This document shows positions 26,009 through 34,418 of a stretch of DNA of 46,988 nt, one piece after another. This stretch comes from Rhodoblastus sp. (GTDB lineage: Bacteria; Pseudomonadota; Alphaproteobacteria; Rhizobiales; Beijerinckiaceae): NCBI GenBank assembly GCA_020442275.1, contig JAGRKN010000239.1, forward strand, positions 1,884 through 48,871. The letters are read 5' to 3'. Numbering within the stretch: the first letter of the stretch is position 1; each line of letters begins with the position of its first letter. The notes under the pieces were generated by a model. The model saw nothing but the letters and a program-made list of their open reading frames with translations. It did no database searches and was not told the origin of the DNA. A program made the position numbers and the translations under genes.

Positions 26009-26851
26009 TCAATCCGTGTCGACGACGCGCAATTGCGGCGCGCTTCTGAAAACAGAGGGCAGTGACAATTTGATCAGCGCGATGCCACAGCCGATATATC
26101 GACCGACAAGCCGCTTGGGGTTGCCGAGCATTCGCCAGAACCATTCCATCCCGATCCGCCGCACCCAGATCGGGGCTCGCACGGAGTGCCCGGAAATGAA
26201 GTCGAGAGCGGCGCCGACGCAGAGAAAGCCGATGTCGGGACAACGGCGGTGCAATGCGTCCGCGAGCACTTCCTGCTTGGGCGCGCCGAGCGAAACGACG
26301 CACACGCGTGCGCCGGACTGCGCGAGTCGGCTGGCAAGTTCGTCGACAGTGGCGACGTCGATCGTCGCGGGCAATTGCGGCGTCTCCGCGCCGGCGACCA
26401 TCAGGCCGGGATAGCGGTCGGTCAGAATACGCAGGCCCGCCTGCTGAGACGCGGGACTGGGTCCAATGAAATAGAGCGGAAGGCCGTGCCTCGCCGCCTC
26501 GCGACACATTGGCTCCAGCAGGTCGGCGCCGGTCGTGCGTTCGAGCGTGGGCGCCTTGCGGCGGTCGACGGCCCCGGGACGCGGCGTCTTGCGGCGGTCC
26601 GGTCCGCGTGCGAGCCAGACGATCGGCCAGCCGTCGGCGGTAATGTAATCGGCCCGCGCATAGGCGTCGCGAAATGGTCCGCTCTTGTCCAGCTTGACCA
26701 TGTGGTCGAGATTGACGGTGAAGAAGGTAAAGCCCCTGCGGGCCAGCGCATTGCCGATTATGGCGTCCAGCGCGCGCCGCATGTTGACCATGTTGACGCG
26801 AAGTTCCGACGGTCGGGGTCTGGAATCTTCCGCGAGTCCGTTCAGACTCAT
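26009..26851 (-). CDS. WecG/TagA/CpsF family glycosyltransferase with internal insertion
   Basis: A 280-residue GT26 enzyme; family members transfer UDP-sugars such as ManNAcA to undecaprenyl-linked acceptors. It shows FFTVNLDHMVKL, ADYITADGWPIVWLARG, the TTGADLLEPM motif holding the catalytic Asp, CVVSLGAPKQEVLA, FLCVGAALDFISG and GMEWFWRML, all diagnostic. Between GWPIVWLARG and TTGADL there are about 20 residues containing DRRKTPRPGAV and DRRKAPTLERT. These arise from a 33-base in-frame near-duplication (CTTGCGGCGGTC at 26555 and 26588 on the plus strand) that lengthens a normally short loop. The start has GGAG 5 bases upstream; an ATG 5 codons earlier is less likely. Confidence 0.88.
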   Translation of the reverse strand: MSLNGLAEDSRPRPSELRVNMVNMRRALDAIIGNALARRGFTFFTVNLDHMVKLDKSGPFRDAYARADYITADGWPIVWLARGPDRRKTPRPGAVDRRKAPTLERTTGADLLEPMCREAARHGLPLYFIGPSPASQQAGLRILTDRYPGLMVAGAETPQLPATIDVATVDELASRLAQSGARVCVVSLGAPKQEVLADALHRRCPDIGFLCVGAALDFISGHSVRAPIWVRRIGMEWFWRMLGNPKRLVGRYIGCGIALIKLSLPSVFRSAPQLRVVDTD

Positions 26852-26937
26852 ACGCGCACTCCGCACACATCACGCAACGTTACACATCGCGTAAGGTAAA
26901 CGGCGGCGGTAAAGACGCGGTTAAGCCGCCACGGGTC

Positions 26938-27909
26938 TTAACGCGCGGCGGCTTCTCGATAGATGGGTCTGATGTCGGCGAAAGACATCTTTCCGCGAGC
27001 CCCCGCGAGCGCCTGCAGATTGTCGGCCAGCGCATCGGCGCCGCGCATCAGCGCGAATGGCATGCGCGCGAGCAGCAACAGAGATTGCGCGATGGCTTTC
27101 GTGCGAATGGCCCAGCGGGCGAGGCGCGGGCGGGGGCTCGCGTTGGCCACCGCCGCCGCGTAGGCTTGCCCGCCCGCGAAGAAGCGGCGACGCAGATAGT
27201 CCGTATCGCAGCGTGACGCGGGCACGAACTCCTGCGCACGGGCTTCCGGCAGCCAGCCGAAGCGACGGCCGTCGCGCTGCATGCGGCAAATCAGGTCGTA
27301 ATCTTCGCCGCCTCCATTGCCGAAGGCGTGATCGAACAGTCGCCCGTCGCGTGGCAGCGCGGCGCGGCGAAAAACCGAATTGTTGGTGGCGAGCGCTACG
27401 GCCTTGGTCTTCCGTGGCCCGAACGCGACGAGGTCGGCGCCGCGCGGCGCATTCAGCGCCCGAGAAAACAATTGCCGCGCTCGCGAACCCGCAAGCGCCG
27501 GCTCCTCGAAAACGGGATGGACGGCGCCGAAGAATGCGTCGTGCGGCAAGTCGCGCAGGGCGCCCGCAACCGCGACGAGCCAGCCTTGGGCCAGTTCCTG
27601 ATCGTCGTCGAGGAATGCGATCGACTGTCCGGTACAGGCCATGACTCCTGCGTTGCGCGCGGCCGAAATGTTCGGCGGATGCGCTTCGACGAAGCGCGTT
27701 GGAAACGGCGAGATCGCCGCGAACTGCTGCACGAGTTTGCGCGCGGAGGATTCGTCGGAATTGTCGACGACGACGATCTCGAGAGCGAAATTGGCGGGCG
27801 CATGCTGGGCAGCAACGCTGTCGAGCGCCTTGCGCAGCAGATCCTCGCGATGAAACGTGCAAATGATCAGAGAGAGCGCCGGCCCCTGAATGTCGACGGC
27901 GGCGCTCAT
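26938..27909 (-). CDS. Family 2 glycosyltransferase
   Basis: A 323-residue GT-A transferase. It begins MSAAVDIQGPALSLIICTFH, with the nucleotide-binding strand LSLIICTF, then LEIVVVDNSDESS, PPNISAARNAGVMA and the metal site IAFLDDDQEL. The later NGGGEDYDLICRM is the ED-type catalytic base region of the family. A C-terminal stretch (RTKAIAQSLLLLARMPFALM) could associate with the membrane. Its ATG overlaps the upstream polymerase stop codon (ATGA), so expression is coupled. Its paralogue at 29404-30330 on the other strand is similar in layout, and the two may add successive sugars. Confidence 0.88.
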   Translation of the reverse strand: MSAAVDIQGPALSLIICTFHREDLLRKALDSVAAQHAPANFALEIVVVDNSDESSARKLVQQFAAISPFPTRFVEAHPPNISAARNAGVMACTGQSIAFLDDDQELAQGWLVAVAGALRDLPHDAFFGAVHPVFEEPALAGSRARQLFSRALNAPRGADLVAFGPRKTKAVALATNNSVFRRAALPRDGRLFDHAFGNGGGEDYDLICRMQRDGRRFGWLPEARAQEFVPASRCDTDYLRRRFFAGGQAYAAAVANASPRPRLARWAIRTKAIAQSLLLLARMPFALMRGADALADNLQALAGARGKMSFADIRPIYREAAAR

Positions 27910-29249
27910 CTCGGGGCTCCCGTCCCATGCGCGTCGACGTCGCGCGCACGTGACAACAACAGCATCGCGAAGACCGAGAAATTACTGAATATCTCGCCGC
28001 GCATGAAAAGCGAGGCCTCTGTGAGATTGTGCAGGAGGAATAGCAGCAGAAGCGTCGCGAGGCCGCCGAGAAAGATGCGCGATTCGCGCCGGCCCTTTCG
28101 GAATAGTGCGCGAGCGCCGCCAATCAGCGCGCGCTGCGCGACGAAAATCGTTGCGAACACCGTCATCGGCAGGCCGATGTGCAGCCACAACTCGATATAG
28201 CCGTGGTGAGCCTGGTTGATGAGGCCAGTTTCGACCGAGGCAAGCCAACTCCCGGCCTCCGCGCCCAATAGCGGATCGTGCGCCTGACCCACGTCCCAAT
28301 AGGCGCCGTAGCCATAGCCGAGCCAGTAGCGCTTCTCCGCGGCGTGTCGTGCAAAGGCCCACAACTCCTCACGCCCGGAGTAGGAGGTGTCGCCGATCAG
28401 CGCTGCAAGCGCCGCGCTGAATTCGAAGTCGTAGAGAGCCAGCCAGACCAGCGCCGCCGCCAGGAAAATCGCCCCCACAAGCCCTGCCGCCATGATGAAC
28501 TTCGCGCCGAATTTTTCGGCGAGAGCGACAAAGGCCACTACTGCGACGCCAAGCAGGGCGAGGTTCATCGAGGTGCGGGATTTCGTCACAACCAGAAAGG
28601 CGAAGGTGGCGGCAAGCGCGAGAAGAGCGAACACGACATGTCGCCTGCCGGCGCCGACGAGCCACGTCGCGCCGACGACCATCGTGATCAGGGCGACGAT
28701 GCCCGCGACATTCTTCTGCGTATAGATTCCCCTGACGCCGATGGCGGTGATCGCGTCGCCTGGCAGCGCGATGGTTGCCAGAATGTTAAGCATTATGATC
28801 ACGACCAGCGTCGTGAACAGCTGCGTGTGCAGCCGGCGAAGGTCGGTTGCGCCGACAGCGACCGCGAAGGAAATCGCCGTCAGCAGGAAGAACAGGACGC
28901 TGCGTCGCAGGGTCAGCGCCGGGAATTGCGACCAGGCGACGCTGGCGAGACAGAAGCCGACGATGAAGATCAGCCCGACATTGCGGGACAGCGCGCGCAA
29001 GGCAACGCCGCGAGCCATCCAGATGACGGATAGGGCGACCCCGAAAAGGGAAAACACGACGATGCGGTCGAGGATGGATCCGTCGGCGCGCTGGGCGACC
29101 GAGCCGGTCTGCAATGGATGCGTGCCGATGAACGTCAGCAGCAGAAAGCCGATGAAGAGAACGCTGGTCGCGCGCTCTAGACGCAAGTCCCCGGCGGGCC
29201 GCGCGGGCGCCATCCGGTAATGCATGGTCAACGTGTCGGTGGAACTCAT
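27906..29249 (-). CDS. O-antigen ligase/polymerase family membrane protein (Wzy/ExoQ-like)
   Basis: A 447-residue polytopic membrane protein with roughly 10-12 predicted helices (for example ATSVLFIGFLLLTFIGTH and SVLFFLLTAISFAVAVG). The periplasmic loop signature of Wzy_C/O-antigen ligases is visible around GREELWAFARHAAEKRYWLG and LINQAHHGYIELWLHIGLPM, the H-x-G-Y-I-E-L motif. In this setting it most likely polymerises lipid-linked repeat units in the periplasm (Wzy role), after flipping by the Wzx-like protein. It is coupled to the downstream GT2 gene. The ribosome-binding site is poor and ATGs at residues 9 and 13 are alternatives. The 154-base spacer to the divergent GT2 gene should carry both promoters. 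Confidence 0.88.
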   Translation of the reverse strand: MSSTDTLTMHYRMAPARPAGDLRLERATSVLFIGFLLLTFIGTHPLQTGSVAQRADGSILDRIVVFSLFGVALSVIWMARGVALRALSRNVGLIFIVGFCLASVAWSQFPALTLRRSVLFFLLTAISFAVAVGATDLRRLHTQLFTTLVVIIMLNILATIALPGDAITAIGVRGIYTQKNVAGIVALITMVVGATWLVGAGRRHVVFALLALAATFAFLVVTKSRTSMNLALLGVAVVAFVALAEKFGAKFIMAAGLVGAIFLAAALVWLALYDFEFSAALAALIGDTSYSGREELWAFARHAAEKRYWLGYGYGAYWDVGQAHDPLLGAEAGSWLASVETGLINQAHHGYIELWLHIGLPMTVFATIFVAQRALIGGARALFRKGRRESRIFLGGLATLLLLFLLHNLTEASLFMRGEIFSNFSVFAMLLLSRARDVDAHGTGAPR

Positions 29250-29403
29250 TCCCGGCCGAACTCGAAACGCCTGACCTAGCGGATCGTCGTTATCCGCTTA
29301 GGGGATTGGTTACGCTTGGTCCCTACCTTTGGGGCACAAACGTCAACATTCCCTTGCGCCAGACGAGACGGTCCTCGATGCGCGCCGCGTGCCGGAGTTC
29401 CGC

Positions 29404-30330
29404 ATGGAGACCGTTTCGATCGTCATCCCGACGTTGAACCGGCAGACGAGTCTCCAGCGCGCGCTCGCCAGCGTTCGCGCGCAGCAAGCGGCCGGCGCCG
29501 AAATCGAAATCATCGTCGTCGACAATTCCAGGGATGCGAGCGCCCGCGCGACGGTCGAGGCATTCGATCCGGACGGCTCGCAAATCCTCTATCTCAGCGA
29601 GCCGGCGCCGGGTGTCGCGACCGCCCGCAACGCCGGCGTACGCGCGGCGCGAGGTCGCTGGATCGCCTTCCTCGACGATGACGAGGAGGCGCGAACCGAC
29701 TGGATCGCGGAAATGTTGCGCACTGCGCGCGAGACCGGCGCGCAGGCCGTATTCGGCCCCGTCGAGGCGCGCGCCGACGGCGCCGCGGAGATCGGCGGTT
29801 TCGCGCCATATTTTTCGCGCGCGATCGATCGGCCAGATGGCGGCGACATCACGGATCTTTCGGCCTATCTCGGCACGAACAATTCCATGTTCGAACGCGC
29901 GCTCTGCCTGTCGGACGGCGCGCCTTTCGAGGAAAGCCTGAACGAGATCGGCGGCGAGGATTCGTTGCTGCTCGAACGTTTGGCCATGCGCGGCTTCCGT
30001 TTCGCCTGGGCGGCTCGCGCCGGCGTGGTCGAATGGGTGCCGCCGCGACGGCTCGATTGGGCTTACGTCTGCAAACGCAAATTCCTCTCCGGCCAGATCC
30101 GGGTATTTGTGCAGGATATGGCGGAGCCGGGCCGGGGATGGCGCATCGCCTTCTGGATGGTCGCGGGTCTCGTGCAATTCGTCGTCGCCGGCGCGATCGC
30201 CGTCGCCTTCCGACCCTTCGATCGCGACCGCGCGCAACGCGCGTCCGCGACCGCCTACGGCGGTCTCGGCAAGGTGCTCTGGACGCCGCGGTTCCGCCCG
30301 ACGCTCTATGGGTCGGGCCTGATTTCCTGA
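29404..30330 (+). CDS. Family 2 glycosyltransferase
   Basis: A 308-residue GT-A enzyme starting METVSIVIPTLNRQTSLQRA. It has EIIVVDNSRDASA, APGVATARNAGVRAARG, the DxD-type site WIAFLDDDEEA, GTNNSMFERAL and GGEDSLLLERLAMRG (base region). A final hydrophobic segment, FWMVAGLVQFVVAGAIAVAF, probably anchors it to the inner membrane. The ATG has CGGAG 6 bases upstream; a 25-codon extension is rejected. Its stop TGA shares one base with the ATG of the glycoside hydrolase gene (TGATG), indicating a two-gene plus-strand unit inside the mostly minus-strand locus. Confidence 0.88.
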   Translation: METVSIVIPTLNRQTSLQRALASVRAQQAAGAEIEIIVVDNSRDASARATVEAFDPDGSQILYLSEPAPGVATARNAGVRAARGRWIAFLDDDEEARTDWIAEMLRTARETGAQAVFGPVEARADGAAEIGGFAPYFSRAIDRPDGGDITDLSAYLGTNNSMFERALCLSDGAPFEESLNEIGGEDSLLLERLAMRGFRFAWAARAGVVEWVPPRRLDWAYVCKRKFLSGQIRVFVQDMAEPGRGWRIAFWMVAGLVQFVVAGAIAVAFRPFDRDRAQRASATAYGGLGKVLWTPRFRPTLYGSGLIS

Positions 30331-31952
30331 TGTTCGCCAAGACGCCGACCCGTCGCGAGATTCTCGCGGGCGGAGTCGCTTTCGCGACCAGCGTGGCCTT
30401 TTCGAAAGCTCTCGCGAGCGACGCGACTGTGGCGCTCCGCCTTGCAGAAAGGCCGGGCGAAGAGATCAGCCCGCTTGTATTCGGTTCCAACGAGATAGGC
30501 GTGATGGACGGCGGGCCGCCCTCGGCGGATCTCGACAAGCGCGCCGGCGTGACGGCGCGGCGCTTCGGCGGCGATCTGACCACGACCTACAATTGGGTCA
30601 ACAACGCCTGCAACGCCGGCAAGAACCACAATCAGGCGAACGGCGACTTCCTGCTGAACGCGCTCCAGATCCCGCGCAGCGAGTGGACACGCCCGGCCGT
30701 CGTCGTCGAGACAATGCACGAGGCGTCTCTTCATCTGGGCGCACGCAGCCTCGTCACCCTGCCGCTTGCGCCCTATGTCGCGGCCGATATGGACGGCGTC
30801 GTCGCCGCATCGGAGACGGCCCCGTCGAAACGCTTCACGCCAACGAGATGGACGCCCGGCGCTCGCGCGAAAGATCCCATCGATCGCTCGGTCTGCGATT
30901 TACCGCACCTGGTCGCGCGCCTCGTCGAAAAATACGGCGATGCGAAATCGACGCGCGGCATATTCGCCTACGCGCTCGACAACGAACCGGGCCTGTGGAT
31001 GAATAATCATCCACGCGTCATGCCCGCGCGCATGCCGATCGATGACTTCGTCGCGCGCTCGATCGCGGCGGCGCGCGCGATCAAGGCCATTGATCCTGCG
31101 GCCCTCGTCTTCGGCCCGTCGAACTGGGGCGCGACCGAGATGGTCGACTTCCAGAACGCGCCGGACTGGGCGTCCCATGCGCGCTACGGCAGCTTTCTCG
31201 CTCTGTATCTCGACGCATTTCGGAAGGCGTCCGAGCAGGACGGCAAGCGCCTGCTCGATACGCTCGACGTCCACTGGTATCCATTTTCCAATCGCGGGTC
31301 GCTGTTTCGCACCGATGCCGAAAGTCTGGACAGCGCGCGTCTAGACGCGCCACGTTCCCTCGACGAATCGGGGTTCCGCGAAGACTCCTGGGTCGCGCGC
31401 GCCTTGCAGCGCGGCGGCGAGGATCGACCCGTCCTGCCGATCCTGCCGAGCCTGCATCGGATTATCGCGCGCAGATTTCCGGGCACGAAGCTCTCGGTCA
31501 GCGAATTCAACTACGGTCTCGGCAAGCGCGTCCCTTCCGCGCTCGCGCTCGCCGATGCGCTCGGACGCTATGCGACGAACGGCGTCTTCCTCGCGGCCCA
31601 TTGGGGCAGCCTCGACAATCTCCTGAGCGAATCCTATCGGCTCTATCGTACGCCGGACGTCCTCGGCGGCGCTTTCGCGGGGCGCAGCGTCCCGGTTCAG
31701 CATCAGGCCGCGGCCGCTCTGGCGGCCTTCGCGGCGGACGACGGCGTCGCGTTGCGCATCGTTCTCATCAATCGGACATCGCGCGAAATCGCTGCGGATT
31801 TGGATGTCCGGCGGCGTCAGTTTCGGCAGGCGCACGGCTTCGAAGACGGTCAACCGACGTTCGGAAAGCGAATGGAGGCGCCGGACCAGCACGAAGGCGG
31901 CGTGCGGCTCGTGCTGCCGCCGCTATCCGCCCGTCGCTATCTCTTCGTCTGA
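30330..31952 (+). CDS. Tat-exported glycoside hydrolase, GH44-like
   Basis: A 540-residue enzyme with a twin-arginine signal, TPTRREILAGGVAFATSVAF plus an ALA-type site near residue 29. The mature part resembles GH44 endoglucanases/xyloglucanases: TARRFGGDLTTTYNWVNNAC is the RxGGNxTxxYNW block, YALDNEPGLWMNNHPRVMP carries the putative acid/base E219, LDVHWYPF follows, and LSVSEFNYG carries the putative nucleophile E392. A C-terminal beta-type domain (LPPLSARRYLFV) is also GH44-like. In an EPS locus it could trim, release or degrade the polymer, or clear periplasmic material. It shares one base with the preceding GT2 gene and overlaps the convergent epimerase gene by 16 bases. Confidence 0.82.
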   Translation: MFAKTPTRREILAGGVAFATSVAFSKALASDATVALRLAERPGEEISPLVFGSNEIGVMDGGPPSADLDKRAGVTARRFGGDLTTTYNWVNNACNAGKNHNQANGDFLLNALQIPRSEWTRPAVVVETMHEASLHLGARSLVTLPLAPYVAADMDGVVAASETAPSKRFTPTRWTPGARAKDPIDRSVCDLPHLVARLVEKYGDAKSTRGIFAYALDNEPGLWMNNHPRVMPARMPIDDFVARSIAAARAIKAIDPAALVFGPSNWGATEMVDFQNAPDWASHARYGSFLALYLDAFRKASEQDGKRLLDTLDVHWYPFSNRGSLFRTDAESLDSARLDAPRSLDESGFREDSWVARALQRGGEDRPVLPILPSLHRIIARRFPGTKLSVSEFNYGLGKRVPSALALADALGRYATNGVFLAAHWGSLDNLLSESYRLYRTPDVLGGAFAGRSVPVQHQAAAALAAFAADDGVALRIVLINRTSREIAADLDVRRRQFRQAHGFEDGQPTFGKRMEAPDQHEGGVRLVLPPLSARRYLFV

Positions 31953-32923
31953 AGCGAGCGCGCGATCCCATCCGCCATCCCAACGCCTGGCGCATAGCCG
32001 AGCAGGTCGCGCGCGGCGCGCGTATCGTAGTTCGCCTTTCGTGCGAACAGGGCGAGTTCGCCGCCGGTCGGGATCAGCGCCTGCTTTTCGAAGCCCGGTA
32101 GACCGAGGCGTCGCCAGACTTTGGCCGCGAGCGCCACAGGCGCACGACGTGCTAGCGTCGATGCGTCGAGCGCGGGCAGCGCAGGGGCGCCCAGCCCGAC
32201 CGCAAGCGCGGCGAAATAGACGTTCCAGCTCGGTGTTTCCGGGCCGACCACATTGAGAACGGCGCAGCGCGGCAGAGCGTTCCGATCGTCCGCCAGGAGT
32301 AGAGTGGCGGCGCGGGTGACGAGGCCCGCGACATCATCCACGTGAACCAGCGCGGCGACGCCCGCGCCACTCGAGCCGAAATCGCCCCACACGCCGGCGC
32401 GTATCCGTTGAGCGAGGCGATCGATCCAGTAGCGGCTGCCGGCGCCGTAGACGATACCCGGACGCAGGATGATCGCCCGTCGTTCGGGATGGCCGGGATC
32501 TTCGGCCCAGGCGCGCACCCGTTTTTCGCAAGCGATCTTGCCGCTCGCATAGGCGTCCAGCGCGCCGACGGGACCGTCAGTCTCGACGATTGCGCCTTCG
32601 CGCGCGCCATAGACCGCGATCGAGCTGAAATAGACGATGCTGTGCGCCTGCGCCTCGCTCATGGCTTCGAGGAGATCGGCGCATTGACGCTCCATCGCGC
32701 CGACATCGCCGTAGGCCGTATGAACGACGAGCCGGCCGCCATCAACCGCAGTGGGTATCTGTCCCGCATCGTCGAGGTCGCAGGCGACATCGTTGGCGCT
32801 CGAGGGGCGACGGACGCCCGCCCGCGCGACAAAGCCTGCCTTGTCGAGCGCCGCGACCAGCGCCGCGCCGATGAAACCGCGTCCACCCGTGACGAGAATG
32901 CGTGAATGGAGGAGATCGTTCAT
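31937..32923 (-). CDS. NAD-dependent epimerase/dehydratase (extended SDR)
   Basis: A 328-residue nucleotide-sugar-type enzyme. The Rossmann motif ILVTGGRGFIGAALV (TGxxGxxG) opens the protein. VVHTAYGDVGAMERQ, the catalytic serine block VYFSSIAVYG and the YxxxK pair in DAYASGKIACEKRV follow, then RPGIVYGAGSRYW. It may interconvert or dehydrate an NDP-sugar for the polymer; the specific reaction is not evident because the substrate loop is atypical. Its ATG overlaps the flippase stop (ATGA). The 3' end overlaps the convergent hydrolase by 16 bases. A frame extending 83 codons upstream into the flippase is rejected. Confidence 0.87.
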   Translation of the reverse strand: MNDLLHSRILVTGGRGFIGAALVAALDKAGFVARAGVRRPSSANDVACDLDDAGQIPTAVDGGRLVVHTAYGDVGAMERQCADLLEAMSEAQAHSIVYFSSIAVYGAREGAIVETDGPVGALDAYASGKIACEKRVRAWAEDPGHPERRAIILRPGIVYGAGSRYWIDRLAQRIRAGVWGDFGSSGAGVAALVHVDDVAGLVTRAATLLLADDRNALPRCAVLNVVGPETPSWNVYFAALAVGLGAPALPALDASTLARRAPVALAAKVWRRLGLPGFEKQALIPTGGELALFARKANYDTRAARDLLGYAPGVGMADGIARSLQTKR

Positions 32924-34401
32924 CGAACTGCTGGCCGTTCCGCCCGTTTCGGCGATCCCGGCAGATAGGCGAGCAGGAAGGACGCGCGTCGCCGTGTGAA
33001 AATCGCGAGAAGTCCAAAATAGATTGCCACGCCGGTGGGTATCAGGATCGCGAGTTGCACCATTGGCGCCTGCATCGAAATCATCCGGTGCAGGACAGCG
33101 ACGGTCACAGCCATTGTCGCGGAAAGCAGCCAGGCCGGCGCGAGCGCCGCCAGTCTTTCGCGGCGCGGCCACGCGAAACCACTCATCGGCAGACCGATCG
33201 CGAACAAGGGACGGACGAGGTCGCTGGCGATGCGCGAGAGACCGACGCTGATCGGGCCGAGCCAGGCAAAGTGGGTAAGGATCAGAACGATGGTGATGAG
33301 GCCGACCAGAAGCGAATAAAAGCTGATTTCAGGTCGCGCCTGCGAGGAAAAGGCCGTGAAGAACAGACCGGACGGTACGGCGATCGCGCTCGCGATCGAC
33401 AGGCAGATCGCGATGACGACCGCATCGTCCCAACCCGGTCCCGCAACGAGCGGCAGCAGCACTGGCGCGATCGCGGCTATGCCAGCGAACACCGGCGTCG
33501 TCAGCAGCGCCGATTGCGAAATCACCTCGCCGCCGAGGCTGCGCAGCTTGCCGATGTCGCGCCCGGCCCGTGCAAAAAAGGTGAAGGCGAGATTGTGCCC
33601 CGTCGCCACGATCGCGCCGCGAATCGGCTCGATCAGCCGCATCGCCATGTTCGCCTGGCCGAGAATGGCGGTGCCGTAGAATATCTGGACGAGATTGTTG
33701 AAGGCCAGATAAGTCAGCGTGTCCGTGAGGCGCGACAGGAACGACACGCCGGCGAATCTGCCGAGATCGCCGATATGCGAAGATGACCATTTCGGCGTGA
33801 TGACGTAGCCGATGCGCGCCTGAAGGACGAGGGCGCGCGCGACCACCACGAGCAGCCGCTGCGCCACCAGCGCCCACAGGCCGTAGCCCATGAAGGCCAT
33901 GCACAAGGCCATGCCGACGCCGATGATGTGGCCGAGCATCGTGGCGTAGGCGACTTCGTTGAATCGTCGCAAACGACGCGCCAGCGCGGTCAGAATGTCG
34001 GAATGCCCGCTGAAGAAGATCGACGCCATGGCGACCGGCAGCAGCGCGCTGATTTCCGGCTCGCCGTAGAATCTCGCGAGATAGTGGGCCGCGATGGCGG
34101 ACAGGGCGAGAATGACGAGGCCGATCAGCCAGGATGCGCCGAGCGCCGCGCGCAAATGCGCGATGCGCAGGTGACGGCGTTGCGTAAGGGCTTCCTCGAA
34201 AGGCGCGCCCACGAATATGGCCGCGACCGTCACGATCGTGAGAACAAGCGCGGTGACGCCGAAATCGCGCGGCTCGAGCAGACGGGAAAACACGATCGTG
34301 CTGCCCGTCATCAGCGCCAGACGCGAGACCGCGTCGAGCCCAGCCCAGCCGAGCCAGCTGACAATGCGGGATTTCGAGGCCCTCCGGCCAGGTCGTGTCA
34401 T
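32920..34401 (-). CDS. Oligosaccharide flippase family protein (Wzx-like, MOP superfamily)
   Basis: A 493-residue membrane protein with about 12-14 helices, alternating hydrophobic stretches and short charged loops (for example VTALVLTIVTVAAIFVGAPF and LLPVAMASIFFSGHSDILTA). FSRLLEPRDFGVTALVLT after helix 1 is the typical Wzx/RfbX-type opening. NMAMRLIEPIRGAIVATGHN around the middle is the conserved pore region of the family. It should flip the undecaprenyl-linked repeat unit from cytoplasm to periplasm for the Wzy-like polymerase. It lies 17 bases after the chain-length gene and is coupled to the epimerase gene. Confidence 0.9.
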   Translation of the reverse strand: MTRPGRRASKSRIVSWLGWAGLDAVSRLALMTGSTIVFSRLLEPRDFGVTALVLTIVTVAAIFVGAPFEEALTQRRHLRIAHLRAALGASWLIGLVILALSAIAAHYLARFYGEPEISALLPVAMASIFFSGHSDILTALARRLRRFNEVAYATMLGHIIGVGMALCMAFMGYGLWALVAQRLLVVVARALVLQARIGYVITPKWSSSHIGDLGRFAGVSFLSRLTDTLTYLAFNNLVQIFYGTAILGQANMAMRLIEPIRGAIVATGHNLAFTFFARAGRDIGKLRSLGGEVISQSALLTTPVFAGIAAIAPVLLPLVAGPGWDDAVVIAICLSIASAIAVPSGLFFTAFSSQARPEISFYSLLVGLITIVLILTHFAWLGPISVGLSRIASDLVRPLFAIGLPMSGFAWPRRERLAALAPAWLLSATMAVTVAVLHRMISMQAPMVQLAILIPTGVAIYFGLLAIFTRRRASFLLAYLPGSPKRAERPAVR

Positions 34402-34418
34402 GACGTGTCGATCGAACC

